Positions 30,901 through 43,588 of a DNA stretch of 64,000 nucleotides are shown here, piece after piece; within the stretch, counting starts at the first letter, position 1, and every line of letters starts with the position of its first letter. The stretch is from an uncultured Flavobacteriales bacterium (lineage in GTDB: Bacteria > Bacteroidota > Bacteroidia > Flavobacteriales_D > Parvicellaceae). The notes under the pieces are model-generated. The model did no database searches and was not told the origin of the DNA. It saw only the letters and a list, made by a program, of their open reading frames with translations. Location: the NCBI GenBank assembly GCA_943788115.1, contig CALSPA010000004.1:53595-117594 (forward strand), written 5' to 3'. A program made the position numbers and the translations under genes.

Positions 30901-33900
30901 GATTCTGTTACTTGTTTTGGTGGTTCAGACGGTTCAATTTTTGTCACTGTTACTGGAGATAATATTCCTTTTGTTTATGATTGGCAAAATGTTACGCCTC
31001 CTCACCCAAACAACCTTGAAGATTTATTAACTTATTTAGCTGGAACTTACTCATTAACGGTTACTGATACATTAGGATGCATAAGTGGTCAATCATTTAC
31101 CATCCCTGAACCAGACCCAATAACTTTATTAAGCACAATTTCCAACCTAAATTGTTTTAACAGTTTTGATGGTGAAATTGCATTGTCTATAACCGGAGGA
31201 ACTCCATCTTATTCATTAAACTGGTCCGGTCCAAGTGGGTTTAGCTCCACATTAGATACAATAACTGGTCTAGATACTGGTGTTTATGTGATAAACGGAT
31301 CTGATGCAAATGGATGTCTTATAAACTCCGAATCATACGCTTTAACGCAACCTGATTCATTAACAATAACATCAATCTCAACTTTATCTAACTGTAATCA
31401 ACCTACAGCATCAATCCTTGCCACGGCAGGTGGTGGAACTGTTAGTATTGATTATATCTATTATATTTTAAATGATTTAGGCGACACTATAAGCACAACA
31501 TCAGAAGTAAATAATATTGCTGCTGGAACTTATTTTATTCACGCTTATGATGATAATAATTGCTCCAATATTCTTAGTGTAACAATACAAAACGCAACTG
31601 GCCCGACAATTTCTCTAGACACTATTGTTGATGTGCAATGTAATGGTTTTGATAACGGGTCTATTTTTGTTTCTGTCGTTGGAGACGCTAATCCATTTAA
31701 TTTTGTTTGGGATGGATCAGTTGCTCCAGATCCAGCACATCAATCTTCTGAAGATTTTATCGAATGGTTTGCAGGAACCTATTCAGTTGTTGTTACTGAT
31801 ACAAATGGATGCTCAGATAGTTTAGTTGGGTTAATTATAAATCAACCCACCATCCTGTCTGCATCGATTGTTGATAACGATATTATTTGTAGCGGTGATA
31901 GTACTGGCAGTATTGATTTAACTGTAAGTGGTGGAACAAGCCCTTATAACTTTGATTGGTCAACTGGCGGCTTCCCTATTTCATCCATTGAAGATCCTTT
32001 AGGCTTAGGTGCGGGAATTTACGACTTAATAGTAACTGACAGTAATAACTGTATAGTTAGTGCGCAAGCTACAATTAACGAGCCGGATTCGTTGTTATTA
32101 GCAGGGAGTTCAATAAACTCTACTTGTGGAAATGCTAATGGAGAGGTTTCTGTTAGTGTAAGTGGGGGAACAATTGCATTGGATTATTCATACTCATGGT
32201 TTGATATTTCTGGTGGCTACCCTGGATCATTAGTCGGTACAACAGCAACAACCAACTCTCTTTCTGCTGGTGCTTACCAAGTTTTAGTAAGCGATGATAA
32301 TGGTTGTTCAGATTCATTGGTGGTTTCATTATCTGACGACAACGGACCTACATTAACTTATGTTGCTACAAATATTTTATGTTTTGGCAGCTCAAATGGA
32401 TCAATTGATCTTTCAGTTTCAGGTGCAAATCCCTTTAACTATAATTGGGTTGGCCCACCTACTTTCACAAACCCAGCTACAGAAGATATTTCTAGTTTAG
32501 ACGCGGGAACATATACAGTAATTGTAACAGATGACAACGGTTGTATCTCCACAGAAGTTATTGACCTAGATGGTCCAAGTGGAGCAATTCAAGTTAATTC
32601 TTCAATAACAGACCTGTCATGTTTCAATAATTCAAGTGGAGAAATTAACATTAACATTGTTGGGGGTACATCTCCCTACCAGACATCTTGGGCTGGACCA
32701 AACGGTTTTAATTCTTCCTCTGAAGATTTAATAGGCTTAGATTCTGGTCAGTATGTTTTAGATATTTTAGATTTTAACAACTGTCCTTTAAATGGTTCTA
32801 CCTATGACATTACTCAACCCGACTCAATTATTATTGATACTACCATTACTGCTCCTACTTGTGGTTTGGCTGATGGAGCAATTTCTGTTGTAGTTTCTGG
32901 GGGAACAGTTTCTAGTGATTATAGCTATAATTGGGATGATATTTCAACCCCTTCTTTCAATATCGGCTTTACTAATTCATTGTCAAATGTTGCTGCAGGT
33001 AATTATCAAATTTTAATTACAGACGATAATGGGTGTTTAGATAGCCTTGTTGTTGCAATTTCTGATTTAACAGGACCTATTTTATCTGCCACTTCAACAA
33101 ATGTAGATTGTGTTGGAGACAATGATGGTACAATCGACTTAACCATAATTGGAGCAGGTCCATTTGAAATTGATTGGGACAATGATGGGGTTGGAGACAA
33201 TGATGATAATGAAGATTTAATTGCATTATCTGCTGGAACTTATAGTGTAACTGTTCAAGATTTAAGTACTGGTTGTATTGCCTCACTTTCTGAAGATATT
33301 AGTGTTGCAAATTCTATTTCACTTTCATTCACAACAACAGACCCGGTTTGTAATGGTGATTCTACAGGAACAATAGATGCAACTGTGGCTGGAGGAACAC
33401 CTAATTTTTCTTATGACTGGACCTTGGGTGGGTTTAATGTTTCATCAATTGAAGATCCCTCAGGCTTTATTGCTGGAACATACGTGCTTACTATAACCGA
33501 TAATAACGGATGTGAATTTTCTGATTCTGCAACAATAAACCATCCAGACGCATTGGATTTAAATGGAAGTACTGTTAATTCAACATGTGGAAATGCAAAT
33601 GGTGAAGCTTCTGTAGTTGTTAACGGTGGAACTGTTGCGATAGATTATTCTTACTCCTGGTTTGATATTGCTGCTGGCTATCCTGGAAGTTCAATAGGCT
33701 CTGGTAATTCATTAGAGACAGGCTTACTTTCTGGATCTTACCAAGTAATAGTTACAGATGATAATGGCTGCTTAGACTCATTAGCGATTGCTGTTTCAGA
33801 CGCTAACGGGCCAACCATTTCAGATTCAATTACAAATGTGCTTTGTTTTGGAGGTAATAACGGTGAAATTGATTTAACTGTGCTTGGTTCTAATCCATTT

Positions 33901-36900
33901 AATTTTTCTTGGACTGGGCCTACTGGATTTGTTGATCCTGGCACAGAGGATTTAACATCTCTAGTTGCTGGGACTTATGTTGTCATAGTTACAGATAATA
34001 ATTTGTGTACTTCAACTTCTACTTTAGATGTGCTTTCTCCTTCGTCTGCAGTAAGTGTTACAAGTGCTATTACAGATTTATTATGTAACGGGGATGACAC
34101 TGGAGAAATAAATATTTTAATAACTGGTGGAACATCTCCTTATCAAACTAATTGGTCTGGGCCAAATGGGTTTTCTTCGTCTAACGAAGACCTTATTAAT
34201 CTTGATACAGGATTATATGTTCTAGATATTATTGATAGTAATGGCTGCCTCTTAAATGGTTCTACTTTTAATGTTTTGCAACCAGATAGTCTTTTAATTT
34301 CTGAAACAATTATTTTACCAACTTGTAATGCCTCTGATGGTGAAATAAGTGTTGTTGTTTCGGGTGGAACTGTGTTTACTGATTACACATATACTTGGGA
34401 TGACATCAGCACACCCGCATTTGGGCTGAGTAGCTTTTCAACAATAACTAATATTGGCGCAGGTAATTATGAGTTAACAGTTGTAGATGATAATAACTGT
34501 AGTTCAAGTGAAGTCTTTTCAATAACAAATGTAAATGCGCCTGTTTTATCAGCAACCGTTACTGATGTAGATTGTAATGGAAATAGTACCGGTGCTATAG
34601 ATTTAACCATTACGGGGTCAAGTTCTTACACAATAGATTGGGATACTGACGGAGTTGGAGATAATGATGATACTGAGGATCTTAATGGGTTAGGTTTTGG
34701 CACCTATTCTGTTATAATTAATGATCTTTCTACTGGATGTGTTGCTGCACTTTCGGTTGATGTAAATCAACCTAATGTTTTATCAATAACTAGTGTCGCT
34801 TCAGATTTAACTTGCTATCAAGATTCTAGTGGTTCTATCGACTTATCAATAACGGGGGGCACACAACCTTATCTATTCGATTGGGATAACGATGGGGTTG
34901 GAGACAATGATGACACTGAAGATTTAAATACTTTATTTGTTGGAAGCTATAATGTTATTGTGATTGACAGTAATTTATGTTCTCAAGCTGCATTATTTAA
35001 TTTAGTTGAGCCAACCGAAATCACTCTTTCGGCACTACTAATTTCAAACTCTTGTTTTAATGATGCTTTAGGCTCGATAGATGTGTCACCAAATGGTGGT
35101 ACGCCTGCATATAGCTATGAATGGTCTAACTCTGCGGGTCAGGTAATTGGTTTTAATGAAGACATATTGAACTTAACTGCAGATGTTTATTCTTTAACTA
35201 TTACTGATGATAGTAGCTGTACAAAAGACAGTTCATTTGCTATATTAAGCCCAAATGAGATCTATTTAAATGTTACAATTACAGATGCAAACTGTGCTTT
35301 TGATGATGGAACAGCAACAGCCAATGTAGTCGGTGGTACGCTAACTGGACTTGATTATATTTACGATTGGGACAATGATGGGGTTGGAGACAATGATGAT
35401 GCTAATGGTATTTCATTACTTCCTTCTGGAAACTATTCTTTAATTGTATTTGATGATAATGGTTGTCAAGCTGATACAACAATTAGTATCGGGATTACAG
35501 CTGGGCCTAGCATTCAAGTGGACTCTATAACGTCAACAAGTTGTTATTCAGGAAATGATGGTGCTATATACACGACTATTACGGGTGGAACGCTTCCATA
35601 TAATTACATTTGGAATTCCGGAATAAACCAACAAAGTGATGATGTCAGCTCACTAGCTGCAGAGACATATTTCTTGCAATTGATTGATGCTATAGGTTGT
35701 CAAACTTTTGACACAATAATTGTAAGTCAACCGACTGAAATAGTTACTAGTTTTACTTCAATAAATTCAAATTGTAACTCATGTGATGGGTCTGCATCAG
35801 TTGCTGTTTCCGGAGGAACATCAACAGGAAATTACAGCTATGAATGGTCTAATGGAAGCTCAAATAACAATGCGATTGATTTATGCTCTGGTGTATTCTC
35901 TGTAAACATTTCGGACGATGCAGGTTGCACTGTAACTTCCTATGTTGGAATTAGTGACAATGGTGGTCCTCTAGGGGAAACTATTAATGTTACCAATCCT
36001 AGTTGTTTTGGCCTAAATGACGGTTCAATCACTGTAGCTGGAACTGGAGGTGTCGCTCCATATGTGTACTATTGGCCACATAATGGAAGTGTTAGTTCTA
36101 CATTAAACAATTTATCTGCTGGGATGTACTTTGTTGAAATTACTGATCAAACGGGGTGTACTCGTATTGCTGAAGCAATTGTAGATGACCCTGCAATTAT
36201 TTCTCTAGTATCCACAGTTATTCCTAGTAATTGCGGAGCTTCAACTGGATCAATTGATGTTGCTGCATCAGGTGGATCTGGTGGGTTTACATATCTTTGG
36301 TCGAGCAGTCAAACAAATAGTGCTATAAACAACTTGACTGCGGGTATTTACACAATTACTGTAGATGACGCTACTGGCTGTAGTGTAAATGAAAGTTTCT
36401 TGCTGTCTAATTTTAACAACTTATCCATTAATTTAAATACAACTAATAACCTTTGCTATAATGGTAATGCTGGTGGTTTAAATGCTGTAGTTAATGGCGC
36501 TGTTGGGCCTGTAAACTATTTGTGGTATGATGAATTAGGAAGTTTAATTAATACTGGAAGTGCCAACATTAATGGGCTGTCTGATGGTGGCTACATTCTA
36601 GAAGTTGAAGATTTAGTGAGTGGTTGCTCTCAACTTGTTTACTCAGAAATTACTAGCCCTGATAGTTCTATTATTAGTCTCCCGAACGTCCTACCTTCAT
36701 CTTGTGATATCTCTTGTGATGGTGAGGCAACTGTTGTTGTTGCTGGTCAGAACTTACCATATACTTACAGTTGGTCAAATGGAGCAACTGGCTCAAGTTC
36801 GTCTGGCTTATGTCCTGGTCCAAATGTTGTAACAATAACAGATGTAAATAATTGTGTGATTGAAGAAACAATTATTATTGACGTTAATGAAATTATTGAT

Positions 36901-39042
36901 GTGCAAAGTATTTCTGTTGATGCAACATGTGGTGCTTGCGATGGGGTTGCTACTTTATCTCCTTCAGGAGGGTCTGCCATTTTAAATGTGGTTTGGTTTG
37001 ACGGTGTCACAGGAAATAGTCATTCCGATTTATGTGCTGGAGTGTATGGATATACAGTACTTGATGGGGTTAATGGTTGCTCTTATACAGGGTCTGTAAA
37101 TGTTAATAATGCTGGTGGGCCAAATAACGAAACCATTACCTCAACTGATGTTACATGTCATGGTGGTAGTAATGGCACCGTATCTGTAATACCAAGTGGA
37201 GGAACTCCACCATACAATTATTATTGGGTTCCTGGGGGTCAAACCACAAACGTTCTTTCGAATTTAAGTGCTGGCACATATAATTTAGAAGTTCAAGATG
37301 CTAATGGCTGCATTAGAGTTGTTGAAGTAAATATAAATGAGCCCGAAGCGTTTGTAACTCAGTCTGTAATTGTAGATGCTAGTTGTGGTGGAAATAATGG
37401 TGCCATTGCTCTTAACACTATAAATGCAAATGCTCCTATTGCCTTTAATTGGTCTGGACCAAATGGATTTGCGGGTAATGGAGAGTCTATTAATAATCTT
37501 AGTGGTGGTAATTATTTAGCAACAATTACTGATGCTAATGGCTGTGTGGAGAGCTCATATTTTTCTGTAAATGAAATAACTGCTGACAACATTTCTTTAA
37601 TTGTTACCAACCCTTTATGTTTTGAATCTTGTGATGGAACTTTAGCAGTATCTCCTGCCAATGCTAATTATACATATTCATGGACAAATGGGGGGGTAAA
37701 TTCATCAATTTCAAACCTATGTGATGGTTTGTATGGTGTGGCTGTTGTGAACAACTTAACTGGCTGTACTTCGTCTACATTTACCACAATACATAGCCCA
37801 GATTCAATTTCTCTTAGTATTCCTTTTGCCACTCTTGCGTCTTGTAACAGTGTGTGTGATGCTGAAGCTAGTGTTATCCCTTCCGGAGGAACATTGCAAT
37901 ACTCATTTTCATGGTCACCATCATCTGGATTTACTTCGTCTGTGCAAAACCTGTGCGCTGGATCACAATTTGTTACTGTTACCGATTTAAATAATTGCAC
38001 ATCAACACAAGAAGTTGTGATTGAACAGCCAGACGATTTAACAATTAATATTGACTATTTAGCAGATGCGTATTGCGTAAATAATGCCGATGGTGAAATT
38101 AACATTAGTGTGGTTGGTGGAGATGGCAATTACACTTTTGCTTGGTCTACCCTACCTGCGTCCGGGTTTAGCTCTTCAGCCGAAGACATTAATAATTTAC
38201 TTCCTACCAATTATATATTGTCAATTATTGATGGCAATAATTGTTCTTTTAGTGACACAATTTTAGTAGACACAAGTAATGTACTTATTGCAGACGCGGG
38301 TATCGATAGTGCATTGTGTTTAAATACTTGCATAACTTTAACTGGTATCGCTACAGGAACCTCATCTTTTTCACTTGTTTGGTTAGATAGCCTGGGGAAT
38401 ATTGTCTCAAACGCAGACACCTTGGAGATTTGCTCTTCAACTATAAACACTTCTTATTACATATTACAAGCTACTGATCAAAACTGTATTTCTATTGATA
38501 CAGTTAGTATCTCAACCAACCCTTTACCAATTGTAGATGCTGGAAATGACATCTCTGAGATTTATGGAGAATTCGTTACTTTAGGTGGCTCTCCAACAGC
38601 CCCTGTTGGGTCTTCTGTGAACTGGAATCCACCTGTTAATTTCATTTCTATTGACGATACTTCAGCTTATAACCCTACAATTGAAATATTAACTTTACAA
38701 GATTATGAAGTTGTTGTTATCGATGTTAATGGCTGTATTTCTTCAGATTCTATTTTAGTCACTCCTATCCCTGAAATCTATTATCCAACTGGTTTTAGCC
38801 CGAATGGTGATGGAGTAAATGAGTTGTGGCAAATAGACAGAATAGATGAATACCCAGATTGCGTTGTGGAAATCTATAACAGATGGGGAGAGCTACTCTT
38901 TATTTCTAATGGATATGTAGAAAAATGGGATGGGAATTATAATGAAAAACCATTACCTGTAGGAACTTATTACTATATAATATCCCTAAATGACCCTAAA
39001 TTTCCTAATCCATACACGGGACCAGTAACTATTATGAGATAA
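24995..39042 (+). CDS. sprB: Giant SprB-like gliding adhesin, T9SS type B cargo (two frameshifts)
   Basis: About 4,681 residues after removing two single-base insertions (26234; 28380 or 28381). A signal region (about 1-45, ending YSYSQ) leads into roughly 50 SprB repeats of about 80 residues. Each has a pattern like VxCxGxxxGxIxxxxxGGxxPY, a Trp-containing middle, LxxGxYxxxVTDxNGC and a closing IxxPD. A 732-bp stretch is present three times nearly unchanged (26234-28403). Eight repeats carry an Asp-rich DWDNDGxGDNDD loop. The C-terminus is a type B sorting domain (YYPTGFSPNGDGVNELWQI, IYNRWGELLF, PVGTYYY). SprB of Flavobacterium johnsoniae is a mobile surface adhesin of about 6,500 residues and is likewise followed by sprF. 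The ortholog name is inferred from architecture and context. Confidence 0.88.
26234..28403 (+). repeat. 732-bp near-perfect tandem triplication in the adhesin gene
   Basis: Three head-to-tail copies starting at 26234, 26966 and 27698; the third is cut short at about 28403. I see one base difference (GACGTAACG in copy 1, GATGTAACG in copies 2 and 3). One unit encodes 244 residues, which is three SprB repeats, and is in frame. Both edges of the array coincide with a single-base frame break. Confidence 0.9.
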
Positions 39043-39043
39043 T

Positions 39044-39979
39044 ATGAAGCATAATTATAAATATCCTTTTTGGTTTCTAGTAAGTATTTTACTATTACTA
39101 AGTAATAATTTTGTTTCACAGCAATTGCCAATATTTAGTCAGTATTTATTAAACGATTATGCTTATAATCCAGCTATAGCTGGAACACAAGATTTTTATG
39201 ACGTTAAATCTAATCACCGATACCAATGGGTGGGAATTACCGATGCCCCAAGAACATATACATTGTCAATAAATGGGCCTACAAAAAATAAAAAAATGGG
39301 ATTCGGGGGTATATTATATACCGATCATGTTGGACCCACTAGAAGAACTGGTTTTCAAGCTTCTTATGCCTACCACCTAAATATAAATTCAGATATTAAG
39401 CTTAGCCTTGCTTTAAGTGCCGGAGTTTTAGAGTGGAAACTAGACGGTCATAAAATAGAGCTTTATGATCTTAACGATCAAGTTCTTGTCAACAACGTAA
39501 TGCGATCAGTTGTTCCGGATGCAAAATTTGGCTTTTTAGTTTATCATAAAGATTGGTTCGTTGGAGGTTCAATTCCCAACTTACTTTCGAGTAAATTAGA
39601 GTTTTCTAATGCCGACTATACAGGTCTTAGTAAGTTAAAGCAACACTACTATTTACATGGCGGCTATGTATTTCATGTAAATGATGACTTTGATGTTGAA
39701 CCATCATGCATGATAAAAATTGTAACCCCAGCTCCAGTTCAATTAGATTTGATGACAAAAATAACATGGAAAAATCAATTGTGGTTAGGCCTTGCTTACA
39801 GAACAATGGATGCTGCCTCTGCTATGCTTGGTTACCTTTTTAAAGAAAACATTCTATTAGGATATTCGTACGATTTTACCACGTCAAATCTAAGAAATTA
39901 CAGTTCGGGAACTCACGAATTAATGTTTGGAGTGCGTTTTGTTCGTGCCAAGACATTTGAATCTCCATCAATAGAATAG
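39044..39979 (+). CDS. sprF: SprF-like PorP/SprF family membrane protein
   Basis: A 311-residue PorP/SprF family outer-membrane protein. It has a signal peptide, then QLPIFSQYLLNDYAYNPAIAG and HRYQWVGITDAPRTY, followed by barrel strands. It begins 1 bp after the adhesin stop, the same order as sprB-sprF in Flavobacterium, where SprF is needed to place SprB on the surface. Its 3' end overlaps the convergent O-antigen ligase gene by 67 bp. Confidence 0.92.
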   Translation: MKHNYKYPFWFLVSILLLLSNNFVSQQLPIFSQYLLNDYAYNPAIAGTQDFYDVKSNHRYQWVGITDAPRTYTLSINGPTKNKKMGFGGILYTDHVGPTRRTGFQASYAYHLNINSDIKLSLALSAGVLEWKLDGHKIELYDLNDQVLVNNVMRSVVPDAKFGFLVYHKDWFVGGSIPNLLSSKLEFSNADYTGLSKLKQHYYLHGGYVFHVNDDFDVEPSCMIKIVTPAPVQLDLMTKITWKNQLWLGLAYRTMDAASAMLGYLFKENILLGYSYDFTTSNLRNYSSGTHELMFGVRFVRAKTFESPSIE

Positions 39980-41518
39980 AAAGAAAATAATAATAACGAA
40001 TTTATTGTAATGTAGATAGCAACACCCGCCTGTCTTTCTAACATGTCATCAGACAGAAACCCAACAATCATAATCACCATAAATATGTAATAAACAGAAC
40101 TATTTGGTTTTATTTTATAAATAGGAAATAAAATTGTTGCTAACCACAACAAAAAACCTACTATTCCGTAGCTAATAAAAAAAGAAAGAAATTGATTATG
40201 AGATCTCATTTGGTTTTCCTTTTTTAAATCATTCGGAGTTTTTAAATATTGCTCAATAAAAGAATCGTTAACATCACCTATTCCAACACCAAAAAACAAG
40301 TTTTCTTTAATTATTTGCAACCCTATTTTCATGAAAAATAAACGCTGAGAAACGGAGTGGCCGTTGGTTTCTATTCCATCTTTATATAGTTCTAATTCAA
40401 AAAATATTCCTCTTATTCTTTCTTCTAATTTACTGTATTCTATACTAGAAGTCTTTCCGTTTTCAATAGCAATTATGTCATCAGGTGATAGTTTTTTTAA
40501 TCCAATACTGTCCTTATTTAAACCCAATGAGGTAAGATACCTGTATAAATTATAACGAATAACCTGGCCTTTGATGTCATTTGAATCTATTGAAATTCGA
40601 CTTCGTTTCTCCCAAGACCTTTTCAATTCATTTGGAGCAACACAAACCCAAACATAATACCCGTTTTCAGTATACTTATTTATAGTGTCATGATGGTACA
40701 ACTCGCCATTATAAGAGGTGTTAGGGAGTTGTTTTAAATTTCTATTGTCCTTAATTGTGTAAAAGTCTAATCCTATAAAAAAGACATATAAAAACGCTAA
40801 AGAAATTAAAATTCCCCAAGTTAAAAAAACATATTTTTTGTTTCGTTTCCTTATTTTATTACTAAATAAAACCAAAACAGAAACTCCACAGAACCAAGAA
40901 ATTATTGCTGTCATTGATTGCAATATTAATAGAAATAAGAAAAAATAAACCCCTAATAAAAACAATCCTTTTTTATACCTGTAATTGGTGTGTGCTGCAA
41001 TATAAAAAAGCAGAATAGAAGTAAAAGAAACCAACAACCCCATTCGAATGTGAGACATGAATAAAGCAATTTGAAAAACATTTTCTGAATTTTCTTTTGG
41101 TGGTAAAATGTGAAAATAGACCAAGGAGCTTAAAACTGTACTTATTAATACTCCAACAAAAAATAATTTAAGAATTATTTTTTTTTCAAACTTATTTAGA
41201 TTTGCTGAACTTCCAATAATTAATGGAATAAGAAACAATGGGAGTTTAACCAGCAAATCTTTACTTGCGTATTGCAAATTATCAGAGTTTAATAGCCACA
41301 AAAGGTGTATTAAATAACCTGATGATAAAATAATAGCAGTGTAAAATTGAGCTTTAATTCTTGCTATTTTATTTCTAAAGTCACCTTCAAAAACCCAATT
41401 TACAGTAAGGCCAATAGTACCAATACTCATAAAAAATTTTCCCAGTAGAAATTCCAATTATTAATACTGAAAGGAAAAAAATGAAAATATATCTATGCGG
41501 AATAAATTTTTCTAACAC
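39913..41518 (-). CDS. O-antigen ligase family protein, frameshifted near the 5' end
   Basis: Polytopic inner-membrane glycan ligase/polymerase of the Wzy_C family. It has about ten transmembrane segments, a large periplasmic loop (about 225-350) and the C-terminal family region GVGIGDVNDSF plus RSHNQFLSFFISYGIVGF. The main frame opens only at a TTG (41457), which cuts off the first membrane helix. One homopolymer base too many at 41431-41440 hides the true start. Removing it restores a GTG start at 41518 and the N-terminus MLEKFIPHRYIFIF, then GISTGKFFMSIG; the full protein would be 534 residues. The gene then begins 11 bp after ctpA, consistent with an operon. Confidence 0.82.
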
Positions 41519-41528
41519 TACTCTATTT

Positions 41529-43187
41529 CTATTTATTTAAAATGTTGTTGTAGTTAAGAGAATCGGATAAAATATTTGTTGCTTTTAGAATGTAGGGGTC
41601 GTCTTTTAAGCTCGCTTGTATTCTTCCCTTTTGAAAAAAATATCTTGAAATAATTTCATTTTCAATTATTTTTTTTATTTCGCTTTTGTGCCTTGCTAAA
41701 TCTTCTTGGATGTTTGGTTTTAATTTGGTTCTTAATTTTTCAAACAACTCTTCATTATTAGAAAAATATTTTTCTTTTTTCGATGTGCTTATTAGTTGGT
41801 TAAGGTCATCTTCACTTTCGTTTGTATATTTCACATCCTTATCAATTAAATAGGTGCTAAAATCCTTGTAGTCAGAAAAAGAATACTCTAAAGGAGACTT
41901 TATTTCTCGCTCCTCTCTTAAATAATCATTTACATAATTAAAAATATAATCGTTGTATATCAAAACTTCTGAGAGTTTCGTAAAATAATTCTGCTCTATT
42001 AAAACATCGGGATCAACTCCTCTAGAATCCTTTACTTTTCTGCCGTTTTTAGTGTGAAAAAACTTTATAAGACTATCAGCTATTATGTCTGCTGATCCAG
42101 CTAATGATTTATTTGTGTAATCTAATTTTTGAATGCACCGGCCGCTAGGTGTGTAATATTTAGCTACTGTCAACTTTATTTTTGAACCAAATTTTAAATC
42201 TTTTGTTTGTTGAACCAGTCCCTTGCCAAAGCTATTCTCACCAATAATAACTGCTCTGTCTAAATCTTGTAAGCTTCCTGAAACAATTTCGCTTGCCGAT
42301 GCTGAATAAGCATCAATTAAAACAACTAAAGGGATTTCAAGGTCTATTGGGTTATTTCTTGTTTTATAAGACCTATTTATTTCTTCCATTCTGCCTTTTG
42401 TTTGAACCACTAATTGATCTTTGGGAATAAAGAAATTAACAATGTCCACTGCTTGCATTAAAAGGCCGCCTCCATTTCCTCTAAGGTCTATTATTAACTT
42501 GTTTATATTCTTTTCTTCTTTTAGTTTTTCAATTGCTTTACCAACTTCTAAACTTGCTTTATCTGTAAAAGAATTAAGCTTAACATAGCCGATTTGATCA
42601 CCCACCATCCCTGAAAATGGAACAGCAGGTATACTAATTTTTTTTCTTACAACATTTGTTTCTTTTTTTTCTGAATATCGAGTTGTAAGTATCTTGAGGT
42701 TTGATTCTGCACTTCCCTTAAGAATTTTACTGATTTCATCGATTGATTTGCCCTTAACAGAAACATCATTTACTTTTAAAATAGTGTCTCCGGCAAGCAA
42801 GCCAGACAGGTGAGCTGGTGAGTTTTCGTATGGTTCAGAAATAACAACATATTCACCCTGCTTTATTATAGATGCGCCTATTCCACCATATTGACCAGTG
42901 GTTATCAATCTAAAATCTTCAATATTGCTTTCTGGAATATAAACAGTGTAAGGATCTAACGAGGCCAGCATTGCGTCTATCCCCTTCTTCATTAAATCAC
43001 CCGGTAAGGGTTCGTCTACATAAAAATTGTTAACTCTTTCATAAATAGACGCAAGAATTTTTAAATTTTTAGTTATTTCAAAATAATCTTTATTATTAAC
43101 ATCTCTTTTATCAGAAAAAGAAGAACCAATAATCAGCATAAAAAGAAAGAGAAAAAATGGAATTTTATTAAATTTATACTTAATCAT
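41529..43187 (-). CDS. ctpA: C-terminal processing protease, S41 family
   Basis: Periplasmic serine protease of 552 residues. Signal anchor at about 1-24; the N-terminal helical region has YERVNNFYVDEPL; a PDZ domain (about 85-170; GQYGGIGASI, SPAHLSGLLAGDTILKV); the S41 catalytic domain (about 185-365) with LRGNGGG, the nucleophile region YSASASEIVSG near 297 and the general-base lysine in NSFGKG near 321. The C-terminal extension of about 180 residues is typical of Bacteroidota Ctp/tail-specific proteases. The start overlaps the rnpA stop by 8 bp. Gene symbol by family. Confidence 0.9.
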   Translation of the reverse strand: MIKYKFNKIPFFLFLFMLIIGSSFSDKRDVNNKDYFEITKNLKILASIYERVNNFYVDEPLPGDLMKKGIDAMLASLDPYTVYIPESNIEDFRLITTGQYGGIGASIIKQGEYVVISEPYENSPAHLSGLLAGDTILKVNDVSVKGKSIDEISKILKGSAESNLKILTTRYSEKKETNVVRKKISIPAVPFSGMVGDQIGYVKLNSFTDKASLEVGKAIEKLKEEKNINKLIIDLRGNGGGLLMQAVDIVNFFIPKDQLVVQTKGRMEEINRSYKTRNNPIDLEIPLVVLIDAYSASASEIVSGSLQDLDRAVIIGENSFGKGLVQQTKDLKFGSKIKLTVAKYYTPSGRCIQKLDYTNKSLAGSADIIADSLIKFFHTKNGRKVKDSRGVDPDVLIEQNYFTKLSEVLIYNDYIFNYVNDYLREEREIKSPLEYSFSDYKDFSTYLIDKDVKYTNESEDDLNQLISTSKKEKYFSNNEELFEKLRTKLKPNIQEDLARHKSEIKKIIENEIISRYFFQKGRIQASLKDDPYILKATNILSDSLNYNNILNK

Positions 43188-43542
43188 TCTTTTCTGTTTT
43201 TTTAATAAAAATACGAAACGCTTCTATTAGTTTTTTTTCAAGTTCATTAAAATTAATTTTATTTTTTCCTGTAAAAGAAATACATAAGATTAATTTTTTA
43301 TCACTGACGTGATCAAGTTTTATTTTATTTATAAAGACTTCTTTTATTTGTCTTCTTATTTTATTTCTATCTACTGCTTTTTTAAATTGTTTTTTTGGAA
43401 CAGAAATAAAATAACTTATACCAAGTTCTTTTGTTTTAAACAAGTATGTAATTCTGAAAGGAAAATAATAGCTATTAATGCCAGTTTTAAAAAGCAAAGA
43501 GATTTCTTCTTTACTTTTTAACTTTTCAAGTCCATTAGACAT
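43180..43542 (-). CDS. rnpA: Ribonuclease P protein component
   Basis: Protein subunit of RNase P, which matures the 5' ends of tRNAs. 120 residues, basic, with the RNA-binding signature AVDRNKIRRQIKEVF at about 58-72. It lies between hemD and ctpA, an order found in other Bacteroidota rather than beside rpmH. Overlaps ctpA by 8 bp. Confidence 0.92.
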   Translation of the reverse strand: MSNGLEKLKSKEEISLLFKTGINSYYFPFRITYLFKTKELGISYFISVPKKQFKKAVDRNKIRRQIKEVFINKIKLDHVSDKKLILCISFTGKNKINFNELEKKLIEAFRIFIKKTEKND

Positions 43543-43588
43543 AAAATTAAATAAAGATGTAAGTTAATTCATTTAATATGAACTACTC

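Noticed and set aside
36674..36871. Antisense open frames across the adhesin gene
   Set aside because: Low-complexity translations rich in His/Leu/Gln that mirror the repetitive coding strand; no start signals or homology.
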